The notes beneath the pieces are model-generated. The model searched no databases. It was not told where the DNA came from and was given only the letters and a program-made list of their open reading frames with translations. Of a stretch of DNA of 64,000 nt, positions 52,099 to 64,000 are shown piece after piece; the stretch's first letter is position 1, and every line of letters begins with the position of its first letter. The DNA lies in NCBI GenBank assembly GCA_051294375.1, contig CM119264.1, forward strand, positions 9,422,764 to 9,486,763, written 5' to 3'. The stretch comes from Paraspadella gotoi. Its lineage: Eukaryota; Chaetognatha. The translations under genes were made by a program, and so were the position numbers.

Positions 52099-52194
<96 letters not shown>

Positions 52195-52195
52195 T
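52092..52195 (+). repeat. (TTTC)n microsatellite
   Basis: About 26 clean TTTC units. Confidence 0.96.
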
Positions 52196-53469
52196 TCATT
52201 TTTTTTTCTTTCTTTGTATCTTTCTTTCTTACTTTCTTTCTTTCATGTTTTCATATTTTCAAAACAGTAACTTTTATCATTTTCATCAGGTTTTCTAAAC
52301 GAATCCTACTATTTCCGATTTATCGACTCAAAAAGCGTGACATACTTGACATACATGATGTTTAGTGATGACTCGTTCACGTCGCCAATGATCACGAACA
52401 TCCACAACGCAATCACCATTCATTTCCCTCTTGAACAATTCACACGATCGCTTCGACATCTTTTTCTCGAGCTTCGACACTTTCACCCCGCTAACCAATT
52501 CACTGGTCACCCCGATTCGCAACCCACATCCGCCGTCGATTTCAGTCACGAGTAAACGACCCCATTCAAGTTGGTTCGATCGATGACCCGCCTCCCCCTC
52601 ATCTCCTCACTCTGCCCCCCTTTCCCCCAACCTCTTCATCCTTCTTCATCCTCATTGGCTGATCAGACTCTTCGTTTCACATCTCAACTAAAAAAAATAA
52701 AAAAACAAAGTATGAAAAAAAAAAAATAAGAAAGTATTTTTTTTAAAAAATGGACGAAAATCCTTGAAAAACGCGTTTTTCCTTCGAAGTCCATCACGCG
52801 ATCTGTTTTACAATTCGAAAAAAAAAAATTTACAATTTCAAAAAGGTGAAGATAAAGTCGTTGAGATAAAATATATACCTAACTCGTAGGATTGGACGGT
52901 TAATGTAAACGTTTAGTTGATGGATCATTTCGTTCGTAACCTTCGTTGGTTTTTTTTTTTTTTTTAATTTTTCACAATGTGTTTTTTTTTCTCAAAATAT
53001 CTTCTTGGCGCCTTTCAAGTGAAGAAGAGGATGGCCCTCACGATGTATACGTTGCGAGATGCATTGATTCGAAAATAAGCTTCCATTAAAAAAAAAAAAA
53101 TTGAAAATCGCACATATAAAACATTCGAAGTCCGCCTCGCGGAACAAAAAACTTTAAAAAAAAGATAAACAAAAGGGGATCGGGGCGAATCTCTCCCTGA
53201 GAGAAAATCCAGAATCTCGAGCCAATGTTTTCCCCTTTTGCTACTCCTTACCTTGTTTCATTCCGGGGCCTCTCTTCCCAGATCAAGGTAAGGTGTAGTG
53301 AAGAAAGAGATAGAGAGCAAAAATAAGAATTTTAATTTTCTCGCCGGGCGAGCGACTTCAGACGAAAAAATTGGGTGGGATTTTTTCGGTTAACTCGTGA
53401 CGGCGACTTCAATGACACTTTTTGTTTTCTGGGTCGACTGTCTCCATTCTTGCACGTTTGTTTTGGCTT

Positions 53470-53504
<35 letters not shown>

Positions 53505-54281
53505 CTCTCTCTCTCTGTGTCTAAAGTCGTTTAATTTAGACCTTTTTGCTTGAAAGTTCTTTTTTCAAATTCAAAAGATAAATTTCATATTGATATTTTT
53601 AAATAAAATAGCTCCATTGGTTTTATTTTAATGTCAAGCAAAAAAAAGTTTTGAACGCATTCATTGTTGTAAAATATGCAAAGAAACAGTCGAGTGTCCA
53701 AACGGATTTTTTTTCTTTATTTCATTTTTATCCTAAATATAAAAAAAAAATGGAATTCTTCACAAGATTTTCGTTTCTCCCACCGACTTACGAAAGTCCT
53801 CCTCTCACCCACAAAACGGATCCGAAAAAAAAAAATTTAAACTTTTCTCCTTTCTTCCCTCGACCCCTTGTCCACCCCTTGTCCACCCCCTTGTCCACCC
53901 CCTTGTCCACCCGATCGCCCACCTTCTCGTCTTTCCAGATCCACCGACTACTCAAGAGATCGCGCCGAGGTTTTCCATTCCCTCTCGACACTAACATCCG
54001 CGTTTTCGCATCTCGCTCGTATCTAATTTCGGGAGAAAAAAAAAATCGACGGTGATTTGCCAAATTTCGTGATTAATTAACTACGAAATTTCTTAGAGAA
54101 AAAAAAACGGTAATCGCCGGTTTATTACTTCATTTTACCGCAAGAGGACGACTAAATGAAAACGAAAAAAAATGAGCGAAGAAAATATCGAACGAAGCAT
54201 TTCTTCGCATTTTAATTCTCGACGACATAAAATAAAAATGGAATTAAAATACTTTTTATGAAAATTTAAAAAAAAAAAAAA

Positions 54282-54306
54282 NNNNNNNNNNNNNNNNNNN
54301 NNNNNN
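54282..54306. other. Assembly gap (25 N)
   Basis: Twenty-five Ns eight bases before the putative formin start codon, so the true first exon may extend into the gap. Confidence 0.98.
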
Positions 54307-54313
54307 AAAAGAA

Positions 54314-55798
54314 ATGTGTCGGTTTCTACATTTTTGGTTGACGATCGTCAATCCCTTCAATGTGAACCTCGCCAAAGCATGTCGACCGACACTGGAATTC
54401 CGCGCGGGACAGGTTCGAAACTGGGTTTATATTTCGTGCGTTTCGTTCTTGACCGTTTTGGTAATTCACGTAATATGTAATAGATTTAATTTTCAAATAG
54501 TTTATTTACCGTTTAACGCGTCCCAGGTCGCAACGAAGTGGTTTCGGAGCAGTACGCCTCGCCCTCCATAGGAGAGGAAGGTAAGTTCTTTCTTGTCAAT
54601 CTAACCTACTAACTTCCCTTTATTTAATTAAATAAATCCTGTAAATTCATCCAAGAATCGTCCTCGCGCAATCCCTCTCCGCCGCCCCTCCTTCCCTGCG
54701 CCGATCCTGCCGACGTCGTCGACGCTGCCGACGCAGATGCCGACGCGTATCACGACGTTTTATCGCTGAATAGAAAGAGATTCGAATCTCTTCACCCGGA
54801 ATGGAGCGAGGAGGAGGCGAGGCTATTCGAGGAGGAAGCGAGGAAAACAGGAAAAAGGCGAGGAAGGAGAAGATGAAGGGGAAGGCGTAGTTGAGGAGAC
54901 CCAGCATAAAGACGACGAGAGCCAAGGTAGATTGGGAATACTTTTCGAGCGATGACCAAAAAAAAAAAAAAAAAAAAAAAAACAGAAAACAAAAAATAAC
55001 TAACACAATATAACATTTAAAACGAAACGATTTGTTTCCTTTGCTTCATCCAGACGACGTCTTCATCCTGGGATCCAGAGATTCCCTCGTTTTCGAATCC
55101 TGCGCCTCGAATCTCAATCGCCTCGTCGACGACGACGACGACGACAGCGACGAAGATGTTGACGATGACGTTTTGAGGTGACGACGAAAGTTAACTCTTC
55201 GTTCTTGAAGCTTAATTAAAAAGTCAAGGACATGATTTCTTAATTATTAATAATAATGAATAATAATTATATTGGTTGAGTCATTTTCAAATAAATAAAA
55301 GACGAAAATGGTAACAACTTTCCTTTTTAAATGCCAAACGCTGAAAAAGCTCTCTTCTTATATTGTTAAATTCGTGAGTCAGTGTTTTATGATGTATTAC
55401 TGTTTTATGATACCTTGTTACTAGTTCTCATAAAATCCCACAACCTTCACCAACAGCTCCTCCGATTCTGCCTTCGATGCCAGCGACTCCGCCTCCTGCA
55501 AGTCCTCGAAGAAGTCGTCGCCAACCTTGGCGTCCGGAGGACCTACTGGAGAATCCCCGCTGTGCACTTCACTTGGAGGATCTCCACGAAGCATTCCAGG
55601 GAGAAAAAGATGAGGAGGAGAGAACAAGGAGACATCAAAGTGGCGGATGACCATCTCCGAAGTGGTTTCGGAGCAGTACGCCTCGCCCTCCATAGGAGAG
55701 GAAGGTAAGTTCTTTCTTGTCAATCTAACCTACTAACTTCCCTTTATTTAATTAAATAAATCCTGTAAATTTCATCCAAGAATCGTCCTCGCGCAATC
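54314..55798 (+). repeat. First copy of the duplicated formin 5' exons
   Basis: Colinear with 55809-57093: exon 1 (54314-54412), exon 2 (54527-54580), exon 3 (54654-54925), exon 4 (55054-55178) and exon 5 (from 55457). Exon 1 lacks one A (CGACCGACACT against CGACCGAACACT) and exon 3 has an altered run (AGGAAAACAGG against AGGAAAGAGG). Exon 5 then runs without an intron into a second copy of exon 2 (about 55653-55704), and the beginning of exon 3 follows once more before a 10-N gap. Confidence 0.8.
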
Positions 55799-58366
55799 NN
55801 NNNNNNNNCAAAGCATGTCGACCGAACACTGGAATTCCGCGCGGGACAGGTTCGAAACTGGGTTTATATTCGTGCGTTTCGTTTCTTGACCGTTTTGGTA
55901 ATTCACGTAATATGTAATAGATTTAATTTTCAAATAGTTTATTTACCGTTTAACGCGTCCCAGGTCGCAACGAAGTGGTTTCGGAGCAGTACGCCTCGCC
56001 CTCCATAGGAGATGAAGGTAAGTTCTTTCTTGTCAATCTAACCTACTAACTTACCTTGAGCCAAAAAATATATTTAAAAAAATCCTCTGCATTTCATCCA
56101 AGATTCGTCCTCGCGCAATCCCTCTCCGCCGCCCCTCCTTCCCTGCGCCGATCCTGCCGACGTCGTCGACGCTGCCGACGCAGATGCCGACGCGTATCAC
56201 GACGTTTTATCGCTGAATAGAAAGAGATTCGAATCTCTTCACCCGGAATGGAGCGAGGAGGAGGCGAGGCTATTCGAGGAGGAAGCGAGGAAAGAGGAAG
56301 AAGGCGAGGAAGGAGAAGATGAAGGGGAAGGCGTAGTTGAGGAAACCCAGCATAAAGACGACGAGAGCCAAGGTAGATTGGGGAATACTTTTCGAGCGAT
56401 GACCAAAACAAAAAAAACAAAAAAAAACGAGAAAACAAAAAATAACTAACACAATATAACATTTAAAACGAAACGATTTGTTTCCTTTGCTTCATCCAGA
56501 CGACGTCTTCATCCTGGGATCCAGAGATTCCCTCGTTTTCGAATCCTGCGCCTCGAATCTCAATCGCCTCGTCGACGACGACGACGACGACAGCGACGAA
56601 GATGTTGACGATGACGTTTTGAGGTGACGACGAAAGTTAACTCTTCGTTCTTGAAGCTTAATTAAAAAGTCAAGGACATGATTTCTTAATTATTAATAAT
56701 AATGAATAATAATTATATTGGTTGAGTCATTTTCAAATAAATAAAAGACGAAAATGGTAACAACTTTCCTTTTTTAAATGCCAAACGCTGAAAAGCTCTC
56801 TTCTTATATTGTTAAATTCGTGAGTCAGTGTTTTATGATGTATTACTGTTTTATGATACCTTGTTACTAGTTCTCATAAAATCCCACAACCTTCACCAAC
56901 AGCTCCTCCGATTCTGCCTTCGATGCCAGCGACTCCGCCTCCTGCAAGTCCTCGAAGAAGTCGGTCGCCAACCTTGGCGTCCGGAGGACCTACTGGAGAA
57001 TCCCCGCTGTGCACTTCACTTGGAGGATCTCCACGAAGCATTCCAGGGAGAAAAAGATGAGGAGGAGAGAACAAGGAGACATCAAAGTGGCGGGTGAGTG
57101 ACCGGAGTTATTATTGTGACTAAATCATTTTTTAAGTGACGCCTGAATTTATCCGCTTCTAATTTAGTGAATGTGAACGTGAAGCCGACGTCGGGTTGTG
57201 AGGGCAGCGGATGTCGTCCAACTTCAAGGAAAGAAAAGGAGGAATTGGAAAACAGCGAAACTACAAACCTACATCGAAATGAACAGGTTTAAAAGTCTGG
57301 AAAAGAATACGCAATGAAAAACAAAGCCCTGGTAAGGTTTGAGACGTCAATCTCCTTTTCAGGACATTTCCTGGAAAAACATCGACAACTGCCGCGTACT
57401 CTGTTTTCCAAAAACTAACAAAAAACTTTTCCCGCGAAAATTTGGGAGGAAAACGAGGAGAAAAAATAAAGAAAACAAAAGACAAAGAAAAAGAATGGAG
57501 GAAAAGAGTGAAGAGGAGATCGAGGAAATCTTGGACAACAGGGACGATGTGATATCCGAATTACCGGCTGAACTCAGGGTAACGAAGGATACAAAATTTC
57601 TAACATTATCACAAAGATGGAAATAATTAATCGAAACCAAAAAAAATTGTATCTCTTTGATTATATCTGTCTCTCTTCTCAAGGATCGAATTCCGTGGCT
57701 GCAGCAGCCCGCCTTCCTCGGCATCCAGCTCGTCGATTGGATGGCCTCCGCCCTCGACGTCTCCCAAGCGACCAATCAAAAATCCGGATTCGCCGGAAGC
57801 GGAGAATTGCGACGTCGACTGGTGACGCGCGTCTGCACGCTGATGCTGGCGGTGGGGGCGTTGCAATCGGCGGAGGAAAGCGGCGGGGAGGAAAGAGAGG
57901 CGTTTAAGGTGGACTTTAGGATTTTCTTCAACAAAATATTTCTTTACGAATGTTTTTATCGCCTATTGACTATTGATCTTTCAGGCGGAATCCATGTACA
58001 CCTGGAACTTACCCTCTCCGCCGAAAGTCGTTCAAAATTCTGACGGGTCTTTCACGCAGCATCAGAAACCGGACGAGAGCGATTTGCGGCAATCTGGTGA
58101 GAACAAGCGGTTTACTACAAAGAGAAAAAAGTGTTTAAAATCGCCCAATAGGACAATTCACTAATGAAGACATTTTGATTTTGTTAATGCTTCTAAATAT
58201 TTATGAAACTCATTTTTTAAAATTATTAGATATTTTTTATGTTGATCGAGGTCTCTGCAAAATTTGCTTGAACAACGAGGTTATTCAAAAGATTAAAGAA
58301 GATCATCAAAGTACTTTGGAAAACATCAAGGAAAATCACCTCAGGACATTGCGAGAAATTAAGGTA

Positions 58367-58431
<65 letters not shown>

Positions 58432-61400
58432 GCATCCTTGATCGAAGACCGTGAAAGCATGATCCCGCTTTTGCTTCTCTCCTACAGCAATTTCTTCATA
58501 TTTTCCTTTACCCCCCCCCCAACCGCTTTCTCCGATCGCATGACACAGGCTGATCACCTGCAACAACTCGACGATATGCAGCACAACCTGTTAGGTCTGA
58601 GGAGGGAGGTGAAGGTGTATCGAACAGTGGTGGCGCTGGAGACCCTGCTGTTCATGCTGCTGGTGGTGCTGTACACTCAAAACGACAAATCGACCTCGTC
58701 GTCGTTGTTGTCGTCTTTGACGGACCGTTTGACCGGAAGGGTTTCTCGCGAATCGGCCGTGGACGAAAGCGTCTGCTCTGGAAACACGTCCGTCGTTAAT
58801 GACGCTGACGAGGGCGTGGATGTCGTCGCCAATGACGACGGAGGACGCTTCCGTCGCAGAAACGCCTCGGATGACGAAAAGATAGGAGTCGGAAATTCTG
58901 ACCAAATCCTAAAAGTAGGTTGAACCCGTCCATTAAAAGTAGTGACAGTCGCTTACTCCAACCTTTCCTCTGTAGCTTAGTCGTAAACTTCTTGCGCTAA
59001 TAATGTCATATAATATTTTTAATATTATTAAACCTTGCTCCAGGCTACGAAATCTACTCAAACTGAATTCGCTCAAACTCAAGTTTCTGTGATTAACGAC
59101 AAGAATGAGGACTCCTCAACCTTGCCCCACAACTCCTCCTCCTCTTCCTCTCCTCCTCAAATCCCACCCCCTCCTCCTCTTCCTCCTCCTCCTGGGGCGG
59201 AGGGAGCTGGAATTTCCTCCCAAGTCGTCCTCATTCCTCCACCTCCTCTTCTCCCTCCTCCTCCACCGCCGCTCCCTCCGCCGGCTCCTCTACCAGTCGC
59301 TAAGTGAGTTTACAATATACAATTATACATGTATACATGTAAACATTATGTACTTAGAATATTAAAAGATAGATCAGTAGCCAGTTTTAATATCACATTT
59401 AAATATTATGTACAAAATACAGAGTAATTTAAGTTTAACTTGGTAGAGCCACCTGAATGTTGAGCAACCTTTTTTTCAAATTATAAAGTACCAATAACAG
59501 ACAGACCGGGTTTTATTAATTTTTTTTTCTATTTCGTTATCTGAATTTGTCATGCATTATTCTTTTTTAACTAATAGTATCAAAATTATCTCAGGAAGCG
59601 GCGCGTCGGCGGAGTCGGCGCCCGGCGTCCGATGATCTTCAGCGCGGCGACGCTCCACAACGCCAAAGAGGGACTCGGCAAAGTGGCGGAGGAGACGCCG
59701 GCGTTGTCTGAGATGCAGTCGCCCACGGTGGCCAACAAGTCTTTCGTGGTGGAGGACGAAGGTGGGTGGAGGACCTGGGGTGGGGGACCGAGGGTGGAGT
59801 ACCGAGAGTGGAGGACTTGATGGTGGAGGACCGAGGGTGGAGGGGAAATGGGAAGGAGGCTGTGTTAGATGAGCGTGGTGGATTAAATGGCAAAGATGGC
59901 CGTTTTGTAAAACCTATTGCCTTTCTCTCTCATCTTTTTCAGCCAACATGTCTTTCGAAACGAACTCATCCAAAGAGCCAGAGCAACAACCACAACAACA
60001 ACAAAATTCGGCGCTGTTAACGCCGCCCGAAACGCCGGAGGACGAGAAGCAGCAAAAGAAGAGTGAAAACGGCGACTCCGAGGCGGTAATAAATATTATA
60101 GTAATAGTAATAATAGTAATTTGTATCAGCTTGTACACCTGCTTTGTCCCCATATTTGTACCATGTCTTTCTTCCTCTTCTACCTGGTTTTCCCCTTTCG
60201 CAGACCCCACCCCCTGCCCCTGCCCTTCCTCCTCCTCCACCCGTCATCCCTTTTCGTTTCCCCGGAGCGCCCATCCCTCCTCCTCTTCCTCCCCCCCTTC
60301 GCCCGGGCCTCCCTTCCTCCTCCTCCTTTCCGGTCAGCACTTCGAAAAAGAAACCAGTGATGCCAAAAACTCAGCTAAAGGCCCTCTACTGGAACAGGAT
60401 TCAGGTCTACGGACCCAATCTCACGCTCACTGAAAAAGGCAAAGGTGAGGTGTAAGGTTAAATGCCTTTGTTCGGCATAAGTGATAGAAAACAATTTTTT
60501 TTATGGATTCACTTTTAAACTATTTGTTTCTGAAGCTTTGCTTATGGAAATATATACTAGATTGAACATTTTGAAAACCTTCGAAGGGGTATATTTCAGG
60601 GGGTATTAAGAAGTCGGGTCTTTTACGCTCATAAGCTTTACGGTATTACTGATTTAGCTTATAAACCCGTTTTTGAAATTCAACGCGTTTTCTTTCTCTT
60701 TAAATCAACACTAACCACGAACGCGCTTTCTACTCAACCTGCTTCTATTCCCCCCCCCCTGCCGGCTCCGTCAGGTTCCATCTGGGTGAATCTTAAAGAG
60801 CCGGAAGTTGACTTTGCGGAAATAGAGACGCTCTTCGAGAAGGTGGAGCACCGCCGGAAGGAAGGAAAGGGCGCCTCGGGGCCCAAGACGCGAACAGCGA
60901 GGCTTTTGGACTCCAAACGGTCGCTCAGCATCGGCGTACTCATCTCATCCGCTCACATCCGCTCCTGTGACGTTTACGACGCTGGTCAGAACTTGAGAGT
61001 TTTTTTTTTTTTCCTCTTTTAGTTTTGGTTATAAGAGTGGTTGGAGAGCTAATCAATTTTTGGTGGCTTTTTCTTCGTTTTAAAAATTATTTTTGTCCGT
61101 TTTTTTTTTTTTTTTTTTGTTTCTTACAAACATTTTAGGTTGGATCATTAATTGGTCAGAAATTTACAACATTGACAAAATGTGGTGGCCGTATTCAATT
61201 CTCTTTTGGCTGGAACATTTGCCATTTTCCCTCCTCCCACTCCTCCAGTGATCCACTGGGACAACTCCATCGTGGAGATGGAAGCCATCAAGAATCTCTA
61301 CTTCAACCAGTTGACCCCGAAGGAGCTTCTCATGATCAAAATCCACAAGGAATCCTTCCAACACATTCCTCTCGACAAGCCCGAGCAGTTCCTCTGGGAA

Positions 61401-63332
61401 ATGACCAAAATCCACGAGTTCGGCAACAGGGCATTTTGCATGATATTTCAGGTGGCGAAGAGGTTCTTATCGACTTTTCTCAAATAATTGGTTTCAGTCT
61501 GAAGATATTTCAGAAATTTTGGGGTTTGCGGATTTTAGTAAATTCATGTTTAATTGTTTATAAATTTGTTGTCGTAAAATATTTTTCAGCAAAAGTTCGA
61601 AGAATCGATCGCCGCCATCGAAGAAAAGTTGGACAATATGTACAAACTTTGCAAATCGATCTTGGACGACGGCGACATTAAAAAAATATTCGGAATCATC
61701 TTAGCTACAGGTTTTCATGCTTAAATCAAAGTTTTTTTAGCAATTTTATGCGTAGAAATGCATTTTATTAAAGGAAAAAAAAAATATATATTTTTGTTGA
61801 CTCCTCCGTGCTATTTTGTCAGGCAACTACCTCAACGGGGGATCAAGAGTCCGCGGCCAAGCGGACGGGTTCGGAATCGATATCCTTCCCAAACTCGCGG
61901 ATCTGAGAACAAAAGACAGCGAAGAAAATTTGCTTCATTTCATCGTTAGACAATTCAAGAAAACGAAAGGGAAAGAGAAGACGATGGAAAAAAAGGATGG
62001 GAAACACGAGGAAGTGAAGGAACTGGTGAGAAGATGATATAAATAGGAAACTTAATACGCACGATATCAATGATTAATCGAATAAAGAAAAAATAAACTT
62101 TGTTTTCCCTTTTTGGGACGTTTTTCTTAATTTTATTTCTACTAGTCAATAAAACGAAACGACAATCTATCTAAAAATCATCCTCATAGATTACTTAACA
62201 GAAATAAATAACTTTCGCTTTCGCCCCCAGGTGGACAAAACGGGAAACCCAGTCAACGCCTTGCTCATCCATGTCAAAAAGGGCGGGAACCTCGCCTCCT
62301 TCCGAGAAATGCTGGAGAGTCTGGAGGACGCGGAGCGATGTCGTCGAGCGCCGGCGCTGGAGTACCCCCTGCCGCCGACGAGCCGTTTCAAGATGGCGAC
62401 GCAGGTCAACTTTGAGACGGTCAAGTCAGATTTGGAGAAGATTCACAGGGATTTGGAGAAGTGCGATCAAAAGGCGGGAAAGGTCAGTGGAGAGTAGAGG
62501 AAGTGAATGAATGAAGAAATCGAGGAATTAATGAATTATTGAACCAAGGATTGAATTAATGTAGGAATGATTAAATGAATGAATGAATGAATGAATGAAT
62601 GAATGAATGAATGAATGAATGAATGAATGAATGAATGAATGAATGAATGAATCAATGAACGAATGATCGCTTGGAATTAATATTCGAATTATAACGCAGG
62701 TTCTAGCCTCCGCCGATGATGTCAACCGGGAGCCCTTCAACGAAATCATGTCTAACTTCATCAGAGATTCTTACCAACGCATCGCCTGCCAAAGAAGCCT
62801 CCTCGAAAATAGCCTAAATGCCTACAAGGTTCCGTTTATTGTGAATCGGACAAAGATAAAAAAATATTTATATTTAGTAAAAAATGATGCGCTATGTGGA
62901 TTGTGGAACTATGCAATATTATGCTTACCGTGCCTTACAATCTACTAATAACACAGTGCATTCTACTCTTTATTCTTTTAATCATTCGGAAAGAAGCTCA
63001 GCTTTTATTTAAAACAGATATTTGACAATATCGTAAGGGATGATTGTTTGTAAAATTGGGTGGGAAAAATCGGGATTGCTTGATTGAAAATGAAAATGAC
63101 AACTCAAGTTCAACACTACAATATGTAAATGAGATTGAGAAATTCAATCTCATTAAGATCATATTAAATAATCATAATAATACAATATTTATGATATTAT
63201 ATATATATTTTTTTATAGGATCTTTGCGAATATCTTTGCTACAAACCGGTGATGCCTTCAGAATCAAACGACGGGACTAACAACAGCCTTTCCAAAATTC
63301 TTCCTCCACCAAAGGACCTTTTTGCTTTATGG
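54314..63332 (+). CDS. Formin, FMN/cappuccino class, with upstream DEP-like region and transmembrane segment; 3' end outside window
   Basis: Exons in continuous phase (best copy): 54314-54412, 55964-56017, 56103-56372, 56500-56623, 56903-57093, 57168-57286, 57363-57578, 57684-57908, 57985-58096, 58230-58363, 58549-58914, 59044-59303, 59595-59761, 59943-60085, 60204-60444, 60775-60984, 61249-61451, 61590-61710, 61823-62025, 62231-62482, 62700-62828 and 63219-63332, about 1,318 codons so far. Residue map: acidic region 52-182, basic region 287-358, DEP-like segment ([11 protein letters not shown] to FKAESMYTW) 359-440, coiled coil 471-540, hydrophobic helix [18 protein letters not shown] 541-558, LC8-type motif KSTQT near 640, polyproline FH1 660-870, FH2 from about 885 with [27 protein letters not shown] and [15 protein letters not shown]. 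Formins nucleate and elongate unbranched actin filaments; FH1 supplies profilin-actin and the FH2 dimer rides the barbed end. The FH2 motifs fit FMN/capu. No KIND domain is visible. The extreme N-terminus is uncertain because of the gap and duplication. Confidence 0.85.
55799..55808. other. Assembly gap (10 N) between the two formin 5' copies
   Basis: Ten Ns separate a third fragment of exon 3 from the second copy of exon 1. Confidence 0.98.
58367..58428 (+). repeat. (GA)n microsatellite at a formin splice donor
   Basis: Uninterrupted GA starting four nucleotides after the donor GTAAG at 58364. Confidence 0.95.
62573..62652 (+). repeat. (AATG)n microsatellite in a formin intron
   Basis: About 20 AATG units with two changes at the right end, in the intron between 62482 and 62700. 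Confidence 0.95.
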
Positions 63333-64000
63333 GTAAGAATGATGATAGTGAGGCGACTTACCTCCGGTCTCTCTCTCTAAACCCTTCTACAATAGTAGCT
63401 TTTCAGCTTTCCTCGTAAACATTCCAGTAGAAAATAGCATTTATATAATGAAAACAAATTATTTACCGATTCGAAAACCCTCGTCACAAAGAATTAAGTC
63501 GTTGATTTAATTTCATTAATTTTATAATAACTACTTAAAAAGTTAGTAACAAAGACAAACGAGATTCTACGTTTCTGCAACGTATTTCAAATATTCAAAT
63601 ATTCAAATAAACGTGCGATATATACGTAGTACTTGAAGAAGATATACGAGGTACGAGGTTGAAATGTATGTAGTAGATAATAATGATTTCGACGTCGATT
63701 AATAAGAAAGAAAAAAATGAGGTTGTAAGTTCTTGACTTGAGATTGTTTTTACACGCCGCCGACGACGACGACGACGACGAAAACGACGACGAAAACGAC
63801 GACTCCGGCTTCACTTTGTAACTTAGGTCATCTTGATGGTTGCGGTCAATTCTCGTCACCAATTAAACAAATCGAAAGTCCCGTTCGTAAATCCTAAGGT
63901 AGAGCAAACTTCGTCAATGGGGTGGGTCAGAAGTTTGATTTGGGAACCTTCCAAATGAAACTTCATACATTTCTGAGAAAACTTTCAATGGAGCAAAATT
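63333..64000. other. Formin intron or 3' flank
   Basis: The last recognised exon ends at a GTAAGA donor (63333) in open frame, so the gene continues. The remaining sequence is AT-rich with a short (CGA)n run at 63761-63805 and no exon I can place. Confidence 0.5.

Larger units (their letters stand above)
51541..54313. other. Stretch upstream of the formin gene
   Basis: Contains a CpG-containing segment at 51700-51830 (CACGCGCCTTCACGCGC), a (TTTC)n array, a possible small ORF at 52337-52555, a four-unit CCTTGTCCACCC repeat (about 53864-53912) and a (GTCT)n run near 53475. It may hold the formin promoter and 5' UTR, but no exon could be fixed. Confidence 0.4.

Noticed and set aside
52337-52555. 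72-73-codon ORFs on both strands
   Set aside because: Both strands are open over the same short segment and neither shows a motif or splice partner, so I could not choose or support either.
53651-54055. 134-aa plus-strand ORF upstream of the formin
   Set aside because: Includes poly-A/T runs and a four-unit 12-nt tandem repeat, no splice link to the formin exons, and no domain.

Overview
This is a eukaryotic, probably invertebrate, nuclear window: AT-rich intergenic DNA, very abundant (GA)n/(CT)n and (TTTC)n microsatellites, and multi-exon genes with short GT-AG introns whose reading phases can be followed exon to exon. The gene content (a GFRA-like receptor, an OATP transporter, a secreted TULIP protein similar to mite group-7 proteins, a FMN/cappuccino-class formin) suggests an ecdysozoan, perhaps an arthropod. 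That is inference with low certainty.

Layout. From 1 to about 16.5 kb I find no convincing gene: one ORF of unknown nature (5.19-5.74 kb), a large pyrimidine-to-purine block (7.1-8.24 kb), a CpG-rich patch (11.5-12.1 kb) and many microsatellites. At 16.63-17.96 kb (-) is a complete five-exon gene for a 232-aa aerolysin/ETX-MTX2-like pore-forming protein, with a plausible TATA-Inr promoter and a duplicated CCAAT element upstream. At 21.04-24.69 kb (+) are seven exons of a GDNF-receptor-alpha-like (Gfrl/GFRA) protein. At 27.38-33.9 kb (-) lies an organic-anion transporter (SLCO/OATP) of about 15 exons, including a Kazal-type exon; three single-base frame breaks look like consensus errors. At 45.5-48.86 kb (+) is a type I membrane protein with VWC-like cysteine repeats, followed convergently by a secreted TULIP-domain gene on (-) at 49.24-51.23 kb. 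At 54.3-63.3 kb (+) is a formin of at least 22 exons that leaves the window before its end.

Two regions are repeated in a way that looks like assembly trouble. The VWC/TULIP block (43.5-49.58 kb) has an indel-riddled tandem copy at 35.95-42.24 kb, and the 5' end of the OATP gene reappears inverted at 42.39-43.39 kb. The first exons of the formin are repeated at 54.3-55.8 and 55.8-57.1 kb. Runs of 25 or 10 Ns mark or lie near these junctions. The excess copies differ mainly by one-base gaps, as expected from poorly corrected long reads, so they should not be read as extra genes without checking.

The genes do not form an obvious pathway. The most unusual item is the formin: its single continuous open frame places a DEP-like region, a coiled coil and a predicted transmembrane segment upstream of FH1-FH2.
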